Of a DNA stretch of 64,000 nucleotides, positions 24,586-32,272 are shown piece by piece (position 1 is the stretch's first letter; every line of letters begins with the position of its first letter). The notes under the pieces were generated by a model that was not told where the DNA came from, did not search any database, and was given only the letters and a program-made list of their open reading frames with translations. The translations under genes and the position numbers were made by a program. The DNA is from Algoriphagus ornithinivorans (GTDB lineage Bacteria > Bacteroidota > Bacteroidia > Cytophagales > Cyclobacteriaceae). The DNA lies in NCBI RefSeq assembly GCF_900115305.1, contig NZ_FOVW01000001.1, forward strand, positions 310,001-374,000, in the 5' to 3' direction.

Positions 24586-25312
24586 CATATCCAAAAAATT
24601 TGGCAAACTGCAAGTGCTCAATGACTTCAATCTAGAATTTGAGCTTGGCAATAGCTATGCACTTATGGGGCCAAATGGTTCCGGCAAAACGACACTGATT
24701 AAAACCATCCTCGGTATGGTGATTCCTGACAGTGGGGATATTACCGTAGGAAGTCAGTCCATCAAAGGGGATGTATCCTACCGAAAGCAGATTGGGTACA
24801 TGCCTCAGATCGGGCACTATCCAGCCAACATAAAAATCGGGCAGCTATTTTCCATGATGAAAGACATGCGTCCTGAGATCAAAAATTACGATTTGGAACT
24901 TGTGGAGGCCTTTGGCTTGGAGGAAATGAAAAATAAAGCAATGGGGACTCTTTCGGGCGGTACTCGACAAAAAGTCTCTGCAGCCTTGGCTTTTCTTTTC
25001 CACCCAAGCATTCTCATCCTGGATGAGCCTACCGCTGGACTAGATCCTATCGCGGTGGAACTGCTTAAGACCAAAATCAAAAAGGAACGGGCCCGCGGAA
25101 AGCTGATCCTGATTACTTCCCATATCCTTAGTGATTTGGAGGAGCTGACCAACCGTGCGATTTACATTTATGAAGGGGAGGTGTTTTTCTCCAACACCAT
25201 CGAAGAGCTAAAGGAAATCACCGGAGAGTGCAAGTTTTCTCCTGCCATTGCCAAGCTGATGGAGTGGACCCTGAAAAAGAAGTCAAAAAAAACGATACTG
25301 AATCATGTTTAA
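24569..25312 (+). CDS. nosF: NosF ABC transporter ATPase
   Basis: A 247-residue cytoplasmic ATPase with Walker A GPNGSGKTT (about 31-39), ABC signature LSGGTRQK, Walker B ILILDEPTAGLDP and the switch His in ITSHIL. It powers the NosDFY complex. It overlaps nosD by 17 bases and nosY by 8 bases, a tightly coupled unit. Confidence 0.95.
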   Translation: MISVHNISKKFGKLQVLNDFNLEFELGNSYALMGPNGSGKTTLIKTILGMVIPDSGDITVGSQSIKGDVSYRKQIGYMPQIGHYPANIKIGQLFSMMKDMRPEIKNYDLELVEAFGLEEMKNKAMGTLSGGTRQKVSAALAFLFHPSILILDEPTAGLDPIAVELLKTKIKKERARGKLILITSHILSDLEELTNRAIYIYEGEVFFSNTIEELKEITGECKFSPAIAKLMEWTLKKKSKKTILNHV

Positions 25313-26072
25313 GTTACTCAAATACGCGCTATACGATATTCTGAAATCACGCTTTGCCATCATTTATACTGTGTTTTTGGCTCTGGTGGCGATTTCGATC
25401 TATCAGGTTTCGGACGATCTGAGCAAAGTCTCTCTGAGTCTGATGAACATCATGATCTTATTTATTCCGTTGATTTCGGCGGTTTTTGCTACTACCCATT
25501 TTTACAATAATCTGGAGTTTATCGAATTAATGCTGGCTCAGCCGGTAAAGCGGATTCATGTGTTTCTCAGCCAACTCCTGGCCGTTGTGATTATGTTGAG
25601 TTTATCTATTTTGCTAGGATTTGGACTTCCTATGCTACTTTGGGGCGCTGATAGCAGCTTAATCACGCTACTGGTTGTTGGAGTAGTGCTAAGCTCAGTC
25701 TTTGCAGGATTTGCATTTTTGGCGAGCGTACTTACTAGGGACAAAGCCAAAGCCATCGGTATAAGTTTGGCACTGTGGATTTACTTTTCCTTGGTCTATG
25801 ATGGTTTAGTCTTGTACATCATTTACAGTTTTGCCGATTATCCTCTGGAAAAAGCCACCTTGGCATTGGTTATGTTAAATCCTGTTGACCTGGGAAGAAT
25901 ACTCATGTTGATGCAGTTGGATATTTCGGCCTTAATGGGTTATACAGGGGCATTTTTCCAACAGTTCTTTTCCAGTGGATCAGGCATTTTTATTGCCACA
26001 TTTGCATTGTTGATATGGATGCTTGTTCCGAATTATCTTGCTACTCGGATTTTTAGAAAAAGGGATTTTTGA
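25305..26072 (+). CDS. nosY: NosY ABC transporter permease
   Basis: A 255-residue membrane protein with six helices of the ABC-2 type (for example FAIIYTVFLALVAISIY near 17-33 and the last helix near 230-247). It is the membrane partner of NosF and NosD. It ends the nos operon; a hairpin follows at 26092. Confidence 0.94.
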   Translation: MFKLLKYALYDILKSRFAIIYTVFLALVAISIYQVSDDLSKVSLSLMNIMILFIPLISAVFATTHFYNNLEFIELMLAQPVKRIHVFLSQLLAVVIMLSLSILLGFGLPMLLWGADSSLITLLVVGVVLSSVFAGFAFLASVLTRDKAKAIGISLALWIYFSLVYDGLVLYIIYSFADYPLEKATLALVMLNPVDLGRILMLMQLDISALMGYTGAFFQQFFSSGSGIFIATFALLIWMLVPNYLATRIFRKRDF

Positions 26073-26091
26073 TCTAATAGCTTAAAATTAA

Positions 26092-26122
26092 AACTCAACT
26101 TGTTATAAGTTGGGTTGTCTTA
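26092..26122 (+). terminator. Terminator-like hairpin after nosY
   Basis: Arms AACTCAACTT (26092-26101) and AAGTTGGGTT (26107-26116) pair over 10 positions with one T-G wobble, followed by a T-rich stretch. Confidence 0.55.
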
Positions 26123-26317
26123 TACTTTAAGTTTTTAGGAATTTGTTTTCAATTCGAAGGATGTTTTTCGGATGGACAATGCTTTCAATCATTAGTTTGT
26201 ACATTTTTTTCATCTCCAATTCTCAACCTTCAAAGGTTTTTCTTACTAAAAGAGTTGATAATACATTTTTTTATCAACTGAGATGGGTTTGCGTTTGATC
26301 CATCATTAGATCAATTT

Positions 26318-26444
26318 GAAAAAAATATGGAGATAACTCTGAGATTTCTCAGCGATATCTGAATGAATACTTGGATCACCTGGAAAAGACCCAACAGTTT
26401 GGTGGGGGAAATAAGGAGGTGACTAAGCAATTGTTGGAAAATAG
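26318..26444 (+). repeat. Right copy of 127-bp direct repeat (sulfatase 3' end)
   Basis: 126 of 127 bases match 9675-9801, in the same orientation, 16,643 bases away. Confidence 0.95.
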
Positions 26445-26463
26445 AAAGTCGGAGATGGAATAA
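26318..26463 (+). pseudogene. 3' remnant of a sulfatase gene
   Basis: In frame, this encodes the tail of the sulfatase at 8111-9811 (from KYGDNSEI to LLENRK), then continues as SEME and stops at TAA 26461-26463. The intact gene instead ends RKK. The frame is closed by TGA at 26317-26319, so it is not expressed as such. If the island entered by recombination, this is the original chromosomal end of the sulfatase gene. Confidence 0.9.
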
Positions 26464-26467
26464 TCTA

Positions 26468-26659
26468 TTATTTCACTCCCAAGAGTCGAAATGGAAGCAT
26501 AAAAATGCCTCGGACAAAGTCAAATGAAATATCTATGGCAAGTCCCAGCAGTTTGAATGGAAGCAAAAGCAACCAGACAAATGGGTAGAGAATTAAAGCT
26601 ATGATCGCAATAGGCCAGCATAGGACAAGCAAGATTAACCAAAGTAGAAAGTTGAGCAT
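26468..26659 (-). CDS. Small hydrophobic membrane protein
   Basis: This 63-residue protein is almost entirely hydrophobic: one long N-terminal segment (LLWLILLVLCWPIAIIALILYP) and a second amphipathic part ending in FMLPFRLLGVK. Function unknown. It starts well (ATG at 26659) and ends 4 bases after the sulfatase remnant on the opposite strand. Confidence 0.6.
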   Translation of the reverse strand: MLNFLLWLILLVLCWPIAIIALILYPFVWLLLLPFKLLGLAIDISFDFVRGIFMLPFRLLGVK

Positions 26660-26793
26660 ACTTTTATTCTATCAAGGAAAGTGCCTTTTATCTTAATGTA
26701 TTGAATTTCATCTAATTATGTTGATTAATTCTTAACTGGATGTTTCAAAATCGAACACAAAATTGTTCGATATCCCATAATCAAGGAACAAAT

Positions 26794-26873
26794 AAAAAAG
26801 AGGTTCTGTAAAGAACCTCTTCCGATTGAAAAAGAAGGACACCCGACGATGAAAGGGCGTCCATTCTTTTTTA
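26794..26873 (-). terminator. Double terminator after T9SS cargo gene
   Basis: The first hairpin (26829-26872) has stem GGACACCC/GGGCGTCC with A/T-rich extensions and overlaps the stop codon. The second (26798-26821) has a perfect 10-bp stem AAGAGGTTCT/AGAACCTCTT and, on the minus strand, a run of six T (26799-26794). Confidence 0.75.
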
Positions 26874-29090
26874 TTGAACCAGGAGTTTAGCCGTAATCAT
26901 TTCCAATGTGGAGGATAACTTCAACACATATAGTCCTTCCTTCATTGCCGGTCCCAAAACCAATTCCTGTTGATTGGATCCTGCCTTGGTTTCAATGATT
27001 TGGCTAAACATCAGCTTCCCTGAGTCCAAGCTGTAAACACCTAACTGCATTTCTCCGCCAAACTTGGAGTCAAACATTACGTTTGTTTGACCTTGGAATG
27101 GATTAGGATAAACCAATGCTTTTTGATTGGCAGCTAGGGTAATTTCTTTTTGATTTGAAAATCGAATTCCGCTTAAGTTCACTTCTACAATACCCTTGTT
27201 TTCAGCAGTAAAAGACACAATCACAAGGTCTTTGAGATTTGCTGATTCCGAAAATTCACTGGATCGAAATCCCTCTATGGGTAAGCTGAAAGTATTCATC
27301 TCTGAATTTAAGTCTACCGAATAAGTGTAATGCGACTCGAATTTCTCTACAGACTTTTTGATCAGTCTGATTGTTAATTTTCCTGTTCCTGAAGCTTTGA
27401 AATTCAAATATGAATAGGAGCTAAGATCTGCAGGGACACCACCACCTTCCATGGTTTTGTAAACAGTAGCATAATCGGTTCCATTGGCACTGAAGGATAC
27501 ATTTCTCCAAACTGGACGCTCATCTTCTCCAAATTGAATATTCGGATCATTGTTTACCTGATAGCTGCTTACCTGTCCCTCTTCCGGAATGTAATAAGAC
27601 CAGATTCCATCGCTTTGATAGAGGTAGTCTTTTTTGGAATTTTGATCCAATAAATCAATTGCTAATTCAGCATAGTCCCTGGCATCAATCTCCACAGTAG
27701 AAACACTCATGGGCTCTAGATTGATGGGTAGGTTACTAACTAGCGGGCTCTCTGAAACTTCATTGGCTTTGGCAGTCACCTGAATAGTGGCAGAAGTTTC
27801 AAATGTTCTGTTCCAAACGGTTAATTCTACTTTACTTGGGTCCTCTGTTTTTCTTTTTGTTTTAGAAACAAAGATTCCGGGCTGGGTTTTAGCTACTGTT
27901 TGAGTAAGCTTGCCCATTCCTTCAAATTGATGGATTACATCCTTGACCATGGCCTCTAAAACCTTTCCGTCTGCACTCCAGAACTGAAAATTATAGAATG
28001 TTTCCTCAGGTAAATATTCATCCAATAGCCAAGCAGATTGGAGATGAAAATCCTGACTATTTTCTTTCGTTCCTACTGAAAAGGAAATCGCGTATTCTTT
28101 CAAACCTACTACAGGTTTTAGAAGACTTCGGATTAAATAGTAACCCTCAACTTCAATGCTGTCGATACTTAGGATTTCAGCTCCTTTTAATCGATCACAA
28201 ACATATTTTGAATGCTCATACACTTGACCCGAGGTTTGAGTGGCAAAGAAGGTTGCCAGATTCTTTCCTTGATTTAGAAAATCCACTGAAACTACGTTTT
28301 CAGCATTTGTAATAGAAATAAGTTCTGTGGGACTAGTCACATATCCTGTAAATTCTGAACCCAATGATTCTTCTTCAGGAATAAATGAATCAAGTTCCAA
28401 ACCAGTCGTTCTGGCATTTTTATAAGCCTTTACTGATTCTTTTTTTCTATAGTCCAAAGCAGTGTTTCCATCTGAATACCGCTTAAAAATTTGTTTCACT
28501 ACGGCTGAACCCAAACTTTTACTTTCTAATCCGCCCTCGCTTCCGGAGCTTACCCGGAAATTTTGCTCCTCTATCAACATCACGTCAGTTGAGCCTCCGT
28601 TAGTAAGAGGATAGGAACAAACGCATATAGGTAAATCATCATTGGGATCAGAGAACTCAACAGTAATAATTCCAGCAGTTGGGAGATTGTTATTGTGGAA
28701 ATTATAAGAAACCTCATTTCCAACTGGAATCCCTGGGGGATTAAATGGACTTCCAGTTGAGTTATTTCCAAATGACCAATTGAGGCTAGAATTTCCAAGC
28801 TCATCTGTGATCCAGATTTTGGTTACAACCGGAGGAAAAACAATGGGAGCTTCCCATCCAAATGTGAAGGTACCCTGATAGCTTTTTGTCAATGCGCTCA
28901 GGTAATAGATACTTACCGGACTGATGTTTGGTGCAAATTCGGTGATCCTTTGGCCGTTTCCATTATTCCTTTTGTAAAGTGTAGGACATCTTTTGTTATC
29001 TACTTCCTGAGCAATGGCATAATAGCTCAAGCTCGTTAATATCGTGTAGATCAATAAGAAGCGAAGGAATGAAAGTATATTTTTGATCAT
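26871..29090 (-). CDS. Large secreted protein with T9SS type A sorting domain
   Basis: This 739-residue protein has a signal peptide (ends near YAIAQE). It shows no recognised catalytic motif. Residues about 480-650 look like a CIA30/carbohydrate-binding-type beta-sandwich (WRNVSFSANGTDYATVYKTM). The C-terminal 85 residues form a type IX secretion sorting domain: the conserved ALVYPNPFQGQTNV block, then a beta-rich tail ending AKLLVQ. The product should be exported through the T9SS and anchored on the surface or released. Upstream it has two TTCCA-N5-TGGAA-like sites and a -24/-12-like element, the same signals as the neighbouring glycan operon, so it may be a carrier of, or binder for, that glycan. 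This last point is inference. Confidence 0.8.
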   Translation of the reverse strand: MIKNILSFLRFLLIYTILTSLSYYAIAQEVDNKRCPTLYKRNNGNGQRITEFAPNISPVSIYYLSALTKSYQGTFTFGWEAPIVFPPVVTKIWITDELGNSSLNWSFGNNSTGSPFNPPGIPVGNEVSYNFHNNNLPTAGIITVEFSDPNDDLPICVCSYPLTNGGSTDVMLIEEQNFRVSSGSEGGLESKSLGSAVVKQIFKRYSDGNTALDYRKKESVKAYKNARTTGLELDSFIPEEESLGSEFTGYVTSPTELISITNAENVVSVDFLNQGKNLATFFATQTSGQVYEHSKYVCDRLKGAEILSIDSIEVEGYYLIRSLLKPVVGLKEYAISFSVGTKENSQDFHLQSAWLLDEYLPEETFYNFQFWSADGKVLEAMVKDVIHQFEGMGKLTQTVAKTQPGIFVSKTKRKTEDPSKVELTVWNRTFETSATIQVTAKANEVSESPLVSNLPINLEPMSVSTVEIDARDYAELAIDLLDQNSKKDYLYQSDGIWSYYIPEEGQVSSYQVNNDPNIQFGEDERPVWRNVSFSANGTDYATVYKTMEGGGVPADLSSYSYLNFKASGTGKLTIRLIKKSVEKFESHYTYSVDLNSEMNTFSLPIEGFRSSEFSESANLKDLVIVSFTAENKGIVEVNLSGIRFSNQKEITLAANQKALVYPNPFQGQTNVMFDSKFGGEMQLGVYSLDSGKLMFSQIIETKAGSNQQELVLGPAMKEGLYVLKLSSTLEMITAKLLVQ

Positions 29091-29119
29091 GACTTTGGTG
29101 TTTCTCGTGCCAAAGTCTT

Positions 29120-29135
29120 TTCAATTATAAGTCCA
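29120..29135 (-). promoter_or_regulatory. Sigma-54-like promoter candidate for T9SS cargo gene
   Basis: Minus strand TGGACTTATAATTGAA: a GG and a TTGA separated as in -24/-12 promoters, but the -12 GC is GA here. It resembles the candidate at 37276-37291. Weak alone, helped by upstream activator-like sites at 29179-29222. Confidence 0.3.
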
Positions 29136-29178
29136 ATTCATAAATACCTGAAAATCAATACATTAAAAAATAAGTATA

Positions 29179-29222
29179 TTCCTAAATTTGGAAAAATAAT
29201 CTAGTAATTCCAATTATTGGAA
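29179..29222 (-). promoter_or_regulatory. TTCCA-N5-TGGAA operator pair
   Basis: 29208-29222 is TTCCA-ATTAT-TGGAA (perfect). 29179-29193 is TTCCT-AAATT-TGGAA (one mismatch). The pair lies 45-100 bases upstream of the candidate -24/-12 element, a normal distance for a sigma-54 activator. Confidence 0.45.
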
Positions 29223-29226
29223 AGTA

Positions 29227-29718
29227 TCAGGATTTTTTAAAAGTAAAATACTTCTGCAGCAGGAAGTTGACCGTCAATACAATGACGGTAGAAATAATTT
29301 TGGCAACAGTCGGTTCCATGGAGAAAAAAACTATTAATCCTTTTAAAATAAGGTAGTCACTTCCTAAACCTTGAGAGACGACAAGTACATATTTGAAGAG
29401 TTGCTTACCCGTTTTTTTCTTGCCAACATCTACGGATTTAAAAGCAAAGTTTTTACTGAGCCAAAAGCCGGTGGGGATAGTCGCAAAGAATGAAATAATC
29501 AAAGCTAAGGTATAAGAGGCAATGTTATAAGACCCAATATCTAATCCACTTTTGGGCAATATAAACTCATACAAAACAGCAAACAGGAAGATATTCAGTG
29601 CTGTATTGATAGCGCCAACTGCGAGATAAGCATACACATCATAAGCCAACCATTTTTTAAAAATTGGATAGAAGAACTGAAGGAAACCTTCAATTCCTCT
29701 GCTTAGAGAAAGCTTCAT
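29227..29718 (-). CDS. GtrA-family membrane protein (polyprenyl-sugar flippase-like)
   Basis: This protein of about 163 residues has four membrane helices and the GtrA layout (FAVGAINT-like YLAVGAINTALNIFLFAVLY, GFWLSKNFAFKS, LLQKYFTFKK). GtrA proteins are thought to move polyprenyl-phosphate sugars across the inner membrane. The ATG at 29718 overlaps the upstream glycosyltransferase stop (ATGA), so it is chosen over the start 14 codons earlier. It is the last gene of the glycan operon and fits with the GT2 and GT-C-like proteins encoded in it. Confidence 0.88.
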   Translation of the reverse strand: MKLSLSRGIEGFLQFFYPIFKKWLAYDVYAYLAVGAINTALNIFLFAVLYEFILPKSGLDIGSYNIASYTLALIISFFATIPTGFWLSKNFAFKSVDVGKKKTGKQLFKYVLVVSQGLGSDYLILKGLIVFFSMEPTVAKIISTVIVLTVNFLLQKYFTFKKS

Positions 29719-30896
29719 GACTTTTTGCTTAGAAGTTGATTGATATGACTGAGATACCATTGGGCCAGCTCATTCATAGGCAGGCCTTTTGCGGCTTTGA
29801 AGTTCTGATCTTCAATTTTCTTTCTTTCTTCCGGGTCATCAATCAAGCTACTAACTGCATTGGCTAAGCTTTCTGCATTCTCAGGTTCAAAATATGCTCC
29901 TCCGTATCCTTCTTCTTCTACCACTCTTTCCAAATCATCGATTTTTGGAAGTATGCAGGCACGACCATAGCTTCCTGCTTGGTGCAAAATGCCGGAGCTT
30001 CCCGTTGTCGTGGTATAAGGGAATATAACAAAGGTGCTGTCCCAAAATATTTTTGAGACCATTTCTTCAGGGATGTAACCCGTATATTCCACATTTTGAA
30101 GATGGGAATATTTGGTTTTTAAGCTGTCTATATAACCCTTGACATTGGGGTTATCTGTTCCGGCGACCGTTGATTTGAACTTAAGGTTTAGATACTTTTT
30201 TTGAAGGATTTCCATGGCGTCTATCATTACCTCAGCTTTTTTGTAAGTACCAAACTTTCCGAAAGCCATCAGATTGATTTCTGTGAGATTTTCGGCTAGA
30301 TAATTTCTTTCGGGAAGTTCAAAGTTTCCATGAGGCAGAAGCACCACATTCTGTGCTTTGTACTTTTCTTTTAAAATGGTCACGTATTGAGATATGGTTA
30401 CGCCTACCAAATCTGCTTTTAATATGAATTTGGTCAATTGCTCCCCAATCCAAAGGAATAATTTCCCCTTGAATTTGCTATCCGCCATTCCGATTGTATC
30501 CAATTTGACAGTCTCGGTAATATTATGAAGGATCACGATAGAGGGAATTCCCAGGAGTTTACACATCCATGGAGTTAATAGGCCTAATGCTGCAGGAATT
30601 TTCCCTGAGCCAAAAGTCATAAACTGCAAGTTGAGAACAACAGCGTCGGGCTTGAGCTCTTTTAATTTTTTGCGGAGGTCAAGCACTGTGAACCAGCTAT
30701 TAAATTTCCAACAAGGAATAATATCCAAGCCTTCTTCATCATATCTTGAATATTGAGAATTGTCCTCCAGATGGTCAGTGAGAATATAGATTTTCTCCAT
30801 CCCCTTTTTCCCTAAAAAGCTTCTGGTTAAATGATACCCATATTCATTCAGTGTGACCTGGCTGGGTGGGTAAGGAGTGATAAAGGCAAGTTTCAT
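29715..30896 (-). CDS. GT4-type glycosyltransferase (GT-B fold)
   Basis: A 393-residue cytoplasmic enzyme. The N-terminal Rossmann half begins MKLAFITPYPP. The C-terminal half has AFGKFGTYKKAEVMIDAM, then the nucleotide-sugar site with TTTTGSSGILHQAGSYGRACI and an E-x7-E-like segment DDLERVVEEEGYGGAYFEPENAE. It probably transfers a sugar from a nucleotide donor to a lipid-linked or other acceptor. It is three bases after the stop of the preceding gene in the operon. Donor and acceptor are not visible; GDP-mannose is suggested by ManC in the operon. Confidence 0.85.
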   Translation of the reverse strand: MKLAFITPYPPSQVTLNEYGYHLTRSFLGKKGMEKIYILTDHLEDNSQYSRYDEEGLDIIPCWKFNSWFTVLDLRKKLKELKPDAVVLNLQFMTFGSGKIPAALGLLTPWMCKLLGIPSIVILHNITETVKLDTIGMADSKFKGKLFLWIGEQLTKFILKADLVGVTISQYVTILKEKYKAQNVVLLPHGNFELPERNYLAENLTEINLMAFGKFGTYKKAEVMIDAMEILQKKYLNLKFKSTVAGTDNPNVKGYIDSLKTKYSHLQNVEYTGYIPEEMVSKIFWDSTFVIFPYTTTTGSSGILHQAGSYGRACILPKIDDLERVVEEEGYGGAYFEPENAESLANAVSSLIDDPEERKKIEDQNFKAAKGLPMNELAQWYLSHINQLLSKKS

Positions 30897-30899
30897 AGC

Positions 30900-31454
30900 T
30901 TAGGGTTTTAATGGTTTTTCTTCGATAATTTTCATGGCATCCAGTCTCCAGTTATCTCCCTGAAAGTATAGAGCCATTGCGATGATGGCTTGAGTTTGAA
31001 GGCTGTCACCGGATGGAAGTTTATAATTCAAGACAGCCGCAGAATCAATCACATGACAGGCCAAGCCATCTCGGGACCAATTTTGTACAAAGACCTCATG
31101 GCTAATGTCATTTCGTTCTACTGCTCCTTTGATTGGTTCAGTGTAGGATTCTGCTAGATTTTCATAAAATCTTTCAGTAAATCTATCTTTCCCGGGCTTC
31201 AAATCATTGGTATAATGAATATAATTCAGATGGGCCCAGATCGCTAAATAATCCTCCTCAAACACCTTTAATTGCTCCTCTGTGGGAGGGAAAGTAGAAA
31301 CTACCTCAATGTCTATTTCTGCGGAATGTTGGAAAGTAATCTGGTCAAATCTTAGGAAGTAAGGGGGCTCCATTTGATAGCTTTGAATACTGGCCATTGA
31401 AATCAACAGGACAGCCACCAGTGCAAAAAAACTTAAGAAAATGTATCTAGTCAT
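30900..31454 (-). CDS. Membrane-anchored periplasmic protein, NTF2-like candidate
   Basis: This 184-residue protein has an N-terminal membrane helix (IFLSFFALVAVLLISMASI) and a soluble part of about 155 residues whose alternating helix and strand pattern recalls NTF2-like/DUF4440 folds. I do not recognise the family. It starts inside the previous gene's stop (4-base overlap), so it is co-translated with the lipoprotein at 31451. It may assist the large membrane glycosyltransferase. Confidence 0.7.
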   Translation of the reverse strand: MTRYIFLSFFALVAVLLISMASIQSYQMEPPYFLRFDQITFQHSAEIDIEVVSTFPPTEEQLKVFEEDYLAIWAHLNYIHYTNDLKPGKDRFTERFYENLAESYTEPIKGAVERNDISHEVFVQNWSRDGLACHVIDSAAVLNYKLPSGDSLQTQAIIAMALYFQGDNWRLDAMKIIEEKPLKP

Positions 31455-32272
31455 GGCTGCTTGAGTTGAAGGGTTTCAGAAAACACTTGGGCAATATTCG
31501 CCTGAATCAATCCACCGGAAAATTTTGATGCATCTAAATGGAGGCGTACATATCCTTCTCTGCTAACTTCTTCAATGATCCAAGTCTTCTCATCGATCTT
31601 GACCGAAAAGGTAAGCAATGTTCCATTCGGGGTTTGATTTTCATAAATATCCTGGAGAGGTCCTGCCTGTACCCTATACTTATTTTCTACTTCGTCATAT
31701 TGAATAGATAAAGGAATAGAGCTAGGCGTTCCTGCTGCGATGTAAAAGCTGGAAAGCTGAGTATCGGAATCGCCGGGAAATGTCCCTGTAGTAGGAGTTT
31801 GCTGCAGGTAATTTTCCTGAAATACCAAACCGCTATCATTGGGAACTAAATTTCCTCCCTTGCCAAATCTGTATAAAAGTTGTTGCTGAACCAGGCTACT
31901 GTCAGTATTGATTGTTTTCGGACTTCTGATATCTTCTAGCTTCCCGTTTCCAGAATCTACCTTAAGAGTAATAGGGTAGGAGAAACTTGCTCCCGTTTGC
32001 TCCAATAGAATAAAGGCCATTCCTTCTACCACGGCTTTTTCTGTAGGATAGGGAATAGTTAGCTCCCCTTTGGAAATAGTAAAATCTGTCAAAATAGGTT
32101 GAGAACTGGTTTGAATTTTGACTTTCCACTCTCCGTCGCCCACCTGAAATTTTAAAGGCTCGTCCTGCTCAGCCCATTCTTTCGTGGGGTTGAGCCATAG
32201 AGGTTCTTCTATGGGAGGGCTCTGACAAGAATAGACCAGAAGAAGCAGAAAAATACCAAGCGCCTTTTTCAT
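31451..32272 (-). CDS. Lipoprotein of the glycan operon
   Basis: This 273-residue protein has a short lipoprotein signal (MKKALGIFLLLLVYSC, Cys16) and a beta-rich soluble part. No family is recognised. It overlaps the large membrane protein gene by 4 bases and the next gene by 4 bases, so the three are probably made in step and may form a complex. Confidence 0.72.
   Translation of the reverse strand: MKKALGIFLLLLVYSCQSPPIEEPLWLNPTKEWAEQDEPLKFQVGDGEWKVKIQTSSQPILTDFTISKGELTIPYPTEKAVVEGMAFILLEQTGASFSYPITLKVDSGNGKLEDIRSPKTINTDSSLVQQQLLYRFGKGGNLVPNDSGLVFQENYLQQTPTTGTFPGDSDTQLSSFYIAAGTPSSIPLSIQYDEVENKYRVQAGPLQDIYENQTPNGTLLTFSVKIDEKTWIIEEVSREGYVRLHLDASKFSGGLIQANIAQVFSETLQLKQP

Larger units (their letters stand above)
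26073..26467. other. Right border region of the nos island
   Basis: 395 bases without an intact gene. It contains a terminator-like hairpin (26092-26122), about 190 bases of AT-rich DNA with nothing recognisable, and the sulfatase 3' remnant. Confidence 0.65.

Noticed and set aside
9812-26317. Integrase, transposase or tRNA attachment site for the island
   Set aside because: I looked at both borders and all genes between and found none; the repeats themselves are the only mobility sign.
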